Below are positions 56,565 to 64,000 of a DNA stretch of 64,000 nt, in pieces; the stretch's first letter is position 1, and every line of letters starts with the position of its first letter. A model generated the notes under the pieces. It saw nothing but the letters and a program-made list of their open reading frames with translations. It did not search any database and was not told the DNA's origin. A program made the position numbers and the translations under genes. Source of the stretch: Prosopocoilus inquinatus (lineage: Eukaryota; Arthropoda; Insecta; Coleoptera; Lucanidae); the NCBI GenBank assembly GCA_036172665.1, contig CM069875.1:18197806-18261805 (forward strand), in the 5' to 3' direction.

Positions 56565-59218
56565 TAATGAACTTAGTCATAATACCAACTGCAGTTCGAG
56601 TTTTTTTCAAAATAATTATAATACAACCCTCAATACTGACACATCGCCTGAAATACATGTATACAGTTCAAGGTATGTTTTATAGTTATTATACGTACAA
56701 ATAAATTAATCTCGTTTTTAATTTTTTTTTTAATACAGTTGTAACGAAGAAGTAGTGTCAGTTTGTGCACTACCGGAACATAATAGCGAGATACCAGCAA
56801 ATGCCATTTCTGGGCGACGTATTGTAAATATAGGCTACTTTTTAGAACAGCTTATAAATATAGGCACACATTCACCATTCTCCTGCGGAATTTCCGAAAT
56901 GGAAGTTATTTCTGAAAAGAGAGATGGCTTACAAAGTACTTTTACCCTAAAATACAAAATGTATAATGTAAAAACATATGTTTCTACGGATGATGCAGTA
57001 GATAAAGACGCATTCAGTGTAAATGATGCTAGTGTATTAGGTAGTATCTCGACAGGTGTAGGACACTCTCAGTTAATGGAACAGCACGCAGCCCTCGACA
57101 TACGGCAATGTCCTTTTATAAATATAATATTAGTCATATGAAAATGGCTAAAATTTTTCAAGAAGCAGCTTGGCAAATCATGGAAGAAGCAGGTAAAGAA
57201 GAATACCAGCTTGCTAAACAAGAAGGGCATGTCAATGACGATGGAATTCCTATAATTACAGTTATAGCAGATGGAGCTTGGAGCAAACGTTCCTATAAAT
57301 GTAATTATAATGCCTTGTCTGGTGTTGTAAGTAAAAATACTTCTGAACGAGTTTATGAATACTGTACAGTTTCATTTTATTAGGGATGCATTATAGGACA
57401 GCGAACTGGTAAACTGCTCTATTTGGGCGTACGTAACAAATACTGTACAGTATGTGCAAGAGCGGAGAACAAAAACGTCGAACCAGGTGAACATACATGT
57501 TTCAAAAACTGGGATAGCACTTCTACGTCAATGGAGTCAGATATTATAGTAGATGGTTTTAAAAAATCTGTTGAACATCACGGAATTATTTATAAAAGGC
57601 TCATTGGTGATGGCGACAGTAGTACAATGAAAAAATTGAATGTTGTTAAACCGTATGGCTCAGAAAGAATTGAAAAAATAGAATGTAGAAATCATTTGCT
57701 TCGAAATTTTTGTTCGAAGCTCAAAGAGCTGTGTACCCGACGAAACAGTTCCAAAAACGTACCAGTTCCAATATCTTTGAGGAGGTGCCTTGAAACTAAC
57801 ATTCAGCGGTTTAGGAGTGCTATTACTAAAGCTGTAACATATAGGAAAAGCGAAGACTGTTCTGTGGAGAAGCAAGTGGAAAACCTCCAAGCAGATTTAC
57901 TAAACGCGTCAAGCCATATTTTTGGAGAACACAAAGACTGTGCAAAATCTGGTTATTTTTGTTGTAAAACGGAACCTGATCCAGATAACAAAATACTTGA
58001 TTTGAAAACATGCGGTCTACTGGATGATATAATATATATTATTTATCGCCTAGTAAATAATGCATACAGTTTAATAATAGATATGGACAATAATTCGGCA
58101 GAATTATATAATGCCATTCTCTGCAAATTTATTGGTTCTAAACGCATTAACTACTCTTTGAAAGGAGGTTATAATATAAGGTGTGAAGCAGCTGCAGTTT
58201 GTTATAATTCTGGCAGTCAGTACTTAGGTCGAATTTACGAAATTGGCACCAAAAAAAGTCCCGGCATTTACACACAAAAATATATGAGACATAAACAGTT
58301 ACAGCGAAAAATACGCGCAAAAGTTCATGTAAATCGGAAGTCGCATGTTTATCAACAGAAACAAGCAAAAGCAGATCAAGACTATGGTGCTGTCGACTGC
58401 GAAGATTTGCCCGAATCGATATATATGGAGAGGAAAGAAGAGTTTTTAAAATCCATATCTAAAACAGAAGAAGAAAGAAAAACATTAGAAGCAGAAACGC
58501 GTGGCCAAAGTTGTAATCGCAAATGGCAGCAAGAACGTTTGTGCCGATTGACAGCATTTAAATTTGGAAAAATTTGTAAAATGCGAAAGGGCACTTCTTG
58601 TGTTAAAAGCGTAGAAAATATTTTATATTCAACATTCCGCGGAAATAGACACACCGCTCATGGACTGGCTAGTGAAAAAATAGCCATTCAACATTTTGAA
58701 GAAAAAACTGGTCAAAAAGTCAATGACTGTGGACTATTTATCCATCCAAAGCACAATTATTTGGCGGCCAGTCCTGATGGATTGCTCGGAAGTAAGGGCA
58801 TAGTTGAAGTGAAATGCCCTTCAGTAGCTTCGAAGATTACGATTAGTGAAGCCATTTTAACAAAAAAAATTAAATTTGCTACTCTAAACGATGGGCAATT
58901 GCAATTAAATGCCAAACATGATTACATGTTTCAGATTCAAGGGCAACTGCAAATAACAAATAGGGATTATTGTTTTTTTATTGTTTGGTCACCCTTTGAA
59001 ATGCTTTTTCAAAAGGTAATATAATTCAAAATTGTGCGTGTATGTTTCACCTCAATTATTTATTTCTTTAGATTGAACGAGACGACCTTTTTTGGAATAA
59101 TAAAATGGAAAGAAACTTAATAACTTTTTATAATTTGTGTTTGCTCCCCGAGCTTGTGGATCCACGGTTTCCACGTAATCAGCCAATAAGAAATCTGCCA
59201 AGAAAATACAATTCGTAG
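56565..59218 (+). pseudogene. Mutator-like domain / YqaJ exonuclease gene, four exons, one frameshift
   Basis: Inferred exons 56565-56672, 56739-57326, 57384-59015 and 59072-59218, joined by GT-AG introns of 66, 57 and 56 nt that keep phase. The first half is the Mutator-like domain found in many arthropod proteins (GRRIVNIGYFLEQL, VIADGAWSKRSYKCNYNALSG, then VRNKYCTVCARAE, STSMESDIIVDGF, LIGDGDSS). The C-terminal half is a YqaJ-type exonuclease (GLASEKIAIQHFEEKTG, LAASPDGLLG, GIVEVKCP, with D and E-x-K of the nuclease, then FQIQGQLQ). The last exon reads IERDDLFW...LPELVDPRFP. A one-base loss near 57105 separates LDI from MSFYKYNISH, breaking the protein; the first exon and start codon are not identified. 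ISL2EU transposons are known to carry YqaJ proteins, which fits the surrounding ends. Confidence 0.75.
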
Positions 59219-59219
59219 A

Positions 59220-60640
59220 TCCATTATGATTTCTTAGAAAGAGACATTTTAGACGAAATACATGTCTATACCATGTAAAGAAGATGCAGGATATTTTTGT
59301 ACGTTTCAACCCTTGCGTGATAATTTTCCAACCTAATGGTCCTTTTTGCATTTTAATGTTAAATTATCTATCTTGTTTGTTCTACTTGAAAATCTGTGAT
59401 TTCAGTTTTAGTTAATTACCTGTATGTAGTGGTGACCCATAGTTATATTTACTGAAAAATTCATGTAGTGTGGAGCAAATACATGTAAATTTTATTGATT
59501 TAAATAATGTAGATATTTCGTATCAAAATTAATCCTGAAAAAAAATACCACTGATGTTGAATGAAAATAAAAAGAAACTCCTGATGAGGCTATTAAGCGA
59601 TAGCGAAACGTAGTGTTTATTGCTATTTTAGTGTCCATTTTAAAGTTTAAAAACTACTTATATACTCACATATTTCATCGGACAAGATTTGACTTCAATT
59701 TATAGAAACATTTTAATATATTTTAATCATACAAATTTACGAAAAAGAGAAATTTGATACAGCGTTATTTTTAACTCAGGAGCTCATAATTAAATAAAGT
59801 GTCTGAAAAAAATTAAGAAATTAGTTGTGGGAAAAAAATAAAATAATTTCAGCATGCGCTTGATTTGAAATCGAATTCACAACGTTTTTTAATTTCCATA
59901 ATTAAACCGAAATCTCTTCAGTTTAATTTTTTCATTTTAGTAACTGAAATTGTAGCCCTGTTGTCTTTTGAGGGGAAACAATCAGATATGATTTGCTTTA
60001 TGCCGCGTAGTTTATTTTTTATATTATTTGTTTATATACATATAATAAATTCATTATTTTCTGGAAAATTGCAAAAAGAAATATATTACAAAGTAATTAT
60101 AAAAATCAATTCTCTAAGACAAGATAAACTTCATGTCAAACAAATGTACATATTATATAGGGTATATGAATTGAAATACCTTGATTGATTTCTAAGAAAA
60201 GAAGAAAGAAAGAAAACTAACACTAAAAATAATAATTATAAGAATTTGCTAGATAGTAAGAGTTTTATTGATTATGTATTTATTAATTTGATTGGTGTTT
60301 TAACACCAATAATATTATCTTAATAATAATATTTATATCACAATATCTTGCAACCTCATTGGTGAACGGAAACAATGTGATTTGTGAAGTTCAGCTGAAT
60401 ATCCAACATTAATCATATGTCTTTTAGAAGTACCACAGATGACTGCTTCTGGTTGCTGAAACAGCGATTTATCACGACAGCGTACGATAGATCCTTGCTT
60501 GACGCCGCCCACGACCCGACTTCGTCCCTCACGGCTGCCCATCATCAGATGGTGCAGAAACTGTTAAACGGAGCCTTAAGCCGTGGTGCAAACTAGGTTT
60601 ACTGTTAAACCTGGTTTAATTTTTAACTAGACATGTTGCA
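59220..60640. other. 3' interior of DNA transposon
   Basis: Contains the hammerhead repeat (59574-59710). The 107-codon frame 59865-60188 and the 70-codon minus frame 60333-60545 are unrecognised; the latter has several Cys/His residues but no clear finger spacing. Confidence 0.4.
59574..59618 (+). ncRNA. Hammerhead ribozyme fold, type I
   Basis: CTGATGA at 59581-59587; stem II GCTAT (59589-59593) with ATAGC (59600-59604) around TTAAGC; GAA 59605-59607; palindromic stem III ACGT 59608-59611; cleavage base A59612. Stem I pairs 59575-59580 with 59613-59618 with one mismatch. All core bases are conserved. A decayed relative is at 40245-40385. Confidence 0.7.
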
Positions 60641-61144
60641 AACGGCCATTAGGGTTGCGAGTAAGGTAAGAGCGCCTAATGGTAGCTTAAACAGCAAGGG
60701 GTTGGCGAGTCCTTAAAACGTAATGCAAACGATGACAAAGGACGGAATTAGAAATTGATGCGTTTCGATGTAAAATGCTCATTTAGTAGGTCTGAGGTTC
60801 ATTTTCTTAAATATTGAAATAAATTTTACAATGAACTGAATGGGGCATACACCGCGGTGATGGAATTTACTTTAATAGTTCGGTATGAAAAACCAATTTG
60901 AAAGATTTGGTTATGCCAGATTACTGACTACGCGGAGTGTCTTCTGGCAATTAAAATGAATAACGTATATCACAATACGACTAAAATTAAATTATAAAAA
61001 TAAAAAAAATAAGAATGTACATTTTTAACCTTAATCTAAAATAGTCTAATGCTTAACATTCATATTAGCTATTAGCTTTATCTGGCACTAAGACTTTATT
61101 CATAGCTTTTACTCAGGTTACTTATCTGGCATTATGACGTGACC

Positions 61145-61815
61145 AGATAAATTAATGCTACTAAATACATTCTCCGACTTTTACCGATAAAATTCAAGAT
61201 CAAGGTCGGTTTGAAATGATCTTGTGGTCACCTTGATGTAGCCTTGAAATAACCTCGAGGTGACCTTGGAATGACCTTGAATACTCATCTGGCACTATGA
61301 CATCACCAGATAAATTAATGCTAATAATAATGTTCCAACCTTAACCAATAAAATTCAAGATCAAAGTCTGTTTGAAATGATCTTGCGCTGACCTTAATAT
61401 GATCTTGAAATAACCCGAGGTGACCTTGAAATAACCTCGAGGTGACCTTGAAATGACCTTGTATACTCATCTGGAACTATGACATCACCAGATAAATTAA
61501 TGTTAATAATAATAATCCTCCGACCTTGACCAATATGACCTTAATGTGACCTTGAAATAACCTCGGGGTGACCTTGAAATGACCTTTAAGAGACCTTGAT
61601 ACGACCTTTTATACTCATTTGGCACTATGACATCACCAGATAAATTAATGTTAATAATAATAATGCTCCGACCTTGACCAATAAAATTCAAGATCAAAGT
61701 CGGCTTGAAATGATCTTGCGCTGACATTGAAATAACCCGACGTGACCTTGAAATAACCTCGAGGTGACTTTGGAACAACCTTAAGGTGACCTTGAAATGA
61801 TCTTGAGGTCAACTT
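61145..61815 (-). repeat. AAGGTCA-rich satellite, outer end of right arm
   Basis: Reverse counterpart of 8376-9010: TGACCTTGA recurs at least seven times among AACCTCGAGG, GACATCACCAGATAAATTAA and AATAAAATTCAAGATCAA units of roughly 180-230 bp. Confidence 0.8.
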
Positions 61816-61915
61816 TCGGCGGTCTTTGATAGCTTTTACCCAGGCACTCATTTTCTCATCTGTCGCTTTCGTTAGCTTATATTAGCTTCATCTGACACTA
61901 TGACATCATTCATAT

Positions 61916-62242
61916 TGTGGCGCGCCAACCGGCTTAGCGCAAGGCGTCAAGAAGTCGGTTCGCTGTTATGTGTCATCGGCCGTCACGCCATCGGGGCCTA
62001 CATCGAACAGACTAGAATCTTCCAGCGTAGAGACTTCCAGACGGCAGCAAATGATATAAAATGGCCCGGAGTTGACTCACCAGGCAGTCGAGTTCGAACA
62101 GCGATCGTCGAAGTTAGATTTTAGTGTGAAAATAAATTGTTACAAATAAATTAGATTTTAAGCTTTATTAAATTACGGTTAAGTTTTTATCGAGTGTTTT
62201 ATTCGTTTAAATAAATAAATTTTAAACCCTAGAAACGTAACA
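61916..62242 (+). repeat. 5' LTR of gypsy copy 2
   Basis: TGTGGCGCGCC...AACA, with clearly more differences from copy 1 than the two copy 1 LTRs show between them. TATAAAAT is kept near 62056; the initiator region reads CAGGCAGTC instead of CAGTCAGTC. Confidence 0.92.
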
Positions 62243-62243
62243 G

Positions 62244-62259
62244 TGGTGTCGGTGTGCGG
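62244..62259 (+). other. Altered primer binding site of copy 2
   Basis: TGGTGTCGGTGTGCGG compared with TGGTGTCAGGTGTGGG in copy 1: one base is missing after TGGTGTC and one G is C. Priming from the same tRNA would be weaker. Confidence 0.6.
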
Positions 62260-62339
62260 GTTTGTGCAAATAAATAAACAATTTAAAGTAAATTAAATTT
62301 AATCAGATTATTAAATAAGTACAGTATCGGAAAAAAACA

Positions 62340-64000
62340 ATGGCTACGAGAAAAGTGTTGTTGAAAGACTTAAAAGTGGCCGAATTAAAAACCGAATTGG
62401 AAGAACGAGAGTTAGAAACCTGTGGTTTGAAAGGCGCACTTCAACAGCGTCTCCGATCCGATTTGTTGACAGCTGGTGAAGATCCAGAGACCTTCCTTTT
62501 TGAAATTTCGTGTGGTCCCGTCGATTTTAATAAAATCTTGAAAGATGAACTTCGAGAACAATCCAGAAATTTCAAGGACGAACTTCGAGAACAATCCAGA
62601 AATTTGGACGAGAAGTTTCTAGAACAATCTGGAAATTTCAAGGACGAACTTCGAGAACAATCCAGAAATTTGGACGAGAAGTTTCTAGAACAGTCTGGAA
62701 ATTTAGAGAAGCTTAGAGAACAATCCAGAAATTTAGAGGATAAGCTTCTAGAACAATCTGGAAATTTCAAGGACGAGCTTCGAGAACAATCCAGAAATTT
62801 AGAGGAGAAGCTTCTAGAACAATCTGGAAATTTCAAGGACGAACTTCGAGAACAATCCAGAAATTTAGAGGAGAAGCTTCTAGAACAATCTGGAAATTTC
62901 GACAAATTACAAAATAAATTGTTGGAACAATCTAGAGACTTAGACGAGAAATTTCTAGAGCAATTCAGAAATTTCGACGAGAAACTTCTAGAACAGTCCG
63001 GAAATTTGAAGGGTGAATTTCTAGAACAGACGAAAGGACTCGAAGATAAACTAGTGGTAAAAATATCGGAAGAAACAAGAAACCTGCAAGAAAATGTGGA
63101 AGAAATAATATTCCAGCAGGATAACAAAATCAAAAATCTGGAACAAATCATGGCGGGGTTGCGAGTGTTCGGGGATCAGCCACCAGTAGAAGTACTAGAA
63201 AATAATGAAACCCGAATTGTGGAAGGACCAGCAGAAAATTCGAAATTAAAAATAAAACCACCAACGTTCGATGGAAAGTTTTCTTGGCCCAACTACTTCA
63301 AACAGTTCGAAGCAGCAGCAAAGGCAAACAGATGGACGGCCAGCGAAAAAGCCACTTCGTTAATTGTGGCCTTGAGAGGGGACGCTATCGATGTGCTACA
63401 GACGATGCCGCCAGAGGAACAAGAAGACTTCGACAAGCTGGTGAATAGGATGGAAATGCGTTACGGACAGGCCCATCTGACCGAGGTATACCATGCGCAG
63501 TTGAGAAATCGCTGTCAGAAATCCGGAGAAAGTCTTCAGGAATTCGAAGCAGAGGTTGCGCGTCTGGCCCAGTTGGCATATCCCACAGCTCCTGTTGAAT
63601 TCCTCAAATGTTTGACGGTGCAGACCTTCATAGATGGAATCCGTGACCCAGACAACCAGCAGGCATTGAGAATGACCCATCCGAAGACATCCAAGAACGC
63701 ATTGGCTTATGCCTTGGAATTTGAAGCGGCGAGACGAGTTTCAAGAGGGCATGTCAAGGTGCGAGCGGCTATGGACTTCCAAGAGGAAGAAGAAGAAGAG
63801 TCCGCCAACGCCAAGGTGGGATCTGCTAATAAGGGGCAATCCAAGGAATATGCCACCGCCGAGGATGTTCGCCGCATTGTGGAACAGGTCCTCAAGCAGA
63901 AGAAGCCGCTGGAAAGGCCAGGACGAAGGACATGTTCGCAGGCGATGTCCAAAGCCCAGACAGGATCCAAGGAAGCCACAGTTAAACTAAGCCGGGCCGG
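62340..64000 (+). CDS. Gag fused in frame to Pol, copy 2, zinc knuckle lost (partial)
   Basis: The ATG at 62340 matches copy 1. SAP-like N-terminus, a longer run of 11-residue repeats (to ~63090, with an added LKGEFLEQTKGLEDKLVVKI segment), capsid region and acidic EEEEEESANAK stretch are conserved. At 63913 the sequence differs: about 21 nt encoding the start of the zinc knuckle are replaced by 13 unrelated nt. The net loss of 8 nt removes CX2C and moves the reading frame into the pol frame, so it continues as RRTCSQAMSKAQTGSKEATV without the gag stop. This copy would make only Gag-Pol, without nucleocapsid finger, and is probably defective. The frame is open to the window end (553 codons). 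Confidence 0.88.
   Translation, partial: MATRKVLLKDLKVAELKTELEERELETCGLKGALQQRLRSDLLTAGEDPETFLFEISCGPVDFNKILKDELREQSRNFKDELREQSRNLDEKFLEQSGNFKDELREQSRNLDEKFLEQSGNLEKLREQSRNLEDKLLEQSGNFKDELREQSRNLEEKLLEQSGNFKDELREQSRNLEEKLLEQSGNFDKLQNKLLEQSRDLDEKFLEQFRNFDEKLLEQSGNLKGEFLEQTKGLEDKLVVKISEETRNLQENVEEIIFQQDNKIKNLEQIMAGLRVFGDQPPVEVLENNETRIVEGPAENSKLKIKPPTFDGKFSWPNYFKQFEAAAKANRWTASEKATSLIVALRGDAIDVLQTMPPEEQEDFDKLVNRMEMRYGQAHLTEVYHAQLRNRCQKSGESLQEFEAEVARLAQLAYPTAPVEFLKCLTVQTFIDGIRDPDNQQALRMTHPKTSKNALAYALEFEAARRVSRGHVKVRAAMDFQEEEEEESANAKVGSANKGQSKEYATAEDVRRIVEQVLKQKKPLERPGRRTCSQAMSKAQTGSKEATVKLSRA

Larger units (their letters stand above)
54075..60648. mobile_element. PIF/Harbinger or ISL2EU-like DNA transposon carrying a YqaJ gene
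   Basis: 6.6 kb. Terminal inverted repeats of ~55 bp start (T)AGCCGTTTGCACCATGTC on the left and TGGCCGTTTGCAACATGTC on the right and run through AATTAAACCAGGTTTAACAG. Flanks can be read as a 3-bp TTA duplication or a 2-bp AT one. GGCCGTTTGCA ends and TTA targets are Harbinger-like; AT targets and a YqaJ protein are known for ISL2EU. I see no transposase gene. It carries a spliced Mutator-like/YqaJ gene and a hammerhead-bearing repeat. Absent from the left arm. Confidence 0.75.
53641..61058. repeat. Probable solo LTR (~840 bp), split by a nested DNA transposon
   Basis: The two outer pieces, 53641-54074 and 60649-61058, begin TGTTTAAGCGG and end GCTTAACA, the TG...CA form of an LTR. They are flanked by CTCAT (53636-53640) and TTCAT (61059-61063), a 5-bp duplication with one mismatch. 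The left arm at about 9117-9124 has the unoccupied site. No internal retrotransposon sequence remains, hence solo LTR. The family is unknown. Confidence 0.5.
42637..61915 (-). repeat. Right arm of giant inverted duplication
   Basis: Reverse-oriented counterpart of 8104-28325; anchor pairs are listed with the left arm. Specific to this arm: two retrozyme insertions, the 53641-61058 solo LTR with nested DNA transposon, and a longer BEL remnant. Absent here: the young BEL element, the BEL integrase fragment and the ~2.4 kb with the hAT element. It is cut at 61916 by gypsy copy 2. Confidence 0.85.
61916..64000 (+). mobile_element. Ty3/gypsy retrotransposon, copy 2 (runs off the window)
   Basis: Same family and orientation as copy 1. 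327-bp 5' LTR, altered primer site, leader and gag, continuing past the window end. It sits in the right arm at the position equivalent to about 8255 of the left arm, close to but not at the copy 1 site. The 3' end, target duplication and macrodomain cannot be seen. Confidence 0.93.

Noticed and set aside
60333..60545. Minus-strand 70-codon frame with Cys/His, as a possible THAP domain of a transposase
   Set aside because: Cys and His spacing does not fit C2CH and no downstream catalytic domain is visible.
8104..61915. Inverted arms as an assembly artefact
   Set aside because: Arms differ by many substitutions and by arm-specific insertions with clean target duplications, which a mirrored misassembly would not show.

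Overview
This 64-kb window looks like repeat-rich, AT-rich DNA from an insect; a beetle is possible, but nothing here fixes the species. Evidence for an arthropod: Ty3/gypsy and BEL/Pao retrotransposons, a DUF4817-type Tc1/mariner transposase, 56-57 nt GT-AG introns, and a TATA box followed by a TCAGT initiator about 31 nt downstream. No tRNA, rRNA or clear host protein-coding gene was found. Almost everything identifiable is transposon, satellite or duplicated transposon.

Layout. 1-1497 is AT-rich with no recognised gene. 1498-8103 is a complete gypsy element: 326-bp LTRs, a Gag with a SAP-like N-terminus and an 11-residue repeat coiled coil, a candidate -1 frameshift signal, and a Pol. After the integrase, Pol carries a macrodomain resembling TARG1/OARD1 and a CCCH zinc finger. 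8104-28325 and 42637-61915 are the two arms of a very large, old inverted duplication, collinear in opposite orientation. Each arm has AAGGTCA-rich satellite at both ends and a 90-bp hairpin at its inner end. The left arm was later invaded by a young BEL/Pao element (13188-19129, identical LTRs) and holds a hAT element (22688-23750). The right arm received two hammerhead-ribozyme 'retrozyme' insertions (48062-48805 and 51575-52176). It also received a probable solo LTR (53641-61058), itself split by a 6.6-kb Harbinger/ISL2EU-like DNA transposon (54075-60648) that carries a spliced Mutator-like/YqaJ exonuclease gene. The 14-kb spacer between the arms holds a truncated LINE, transposase remnants, MITEs and an apparently intact DD41D mariner-like transposon (38342-40097). 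A second gypsy copy begins at 61916 and runs off the end.

How the parts relate. The duplication serves as a clock: insertions in both arms (old BEL remnant, a 440-bp MITE, the hammerhead foldback near 24.6/45.7 kb) pre-date it. Those in one arm only (young BEL, retrozymes, Harbinger-like element) are younger, and the other arm sometimes preserves the empty site. The most notable findings are the macrodomain plus CCCH finger in a gypsy Pol, and several hammerhead ribozyme folds, two of them in elements with 13-14 bp target duplications. All domain calls were made by reading motifs; no database search was run.
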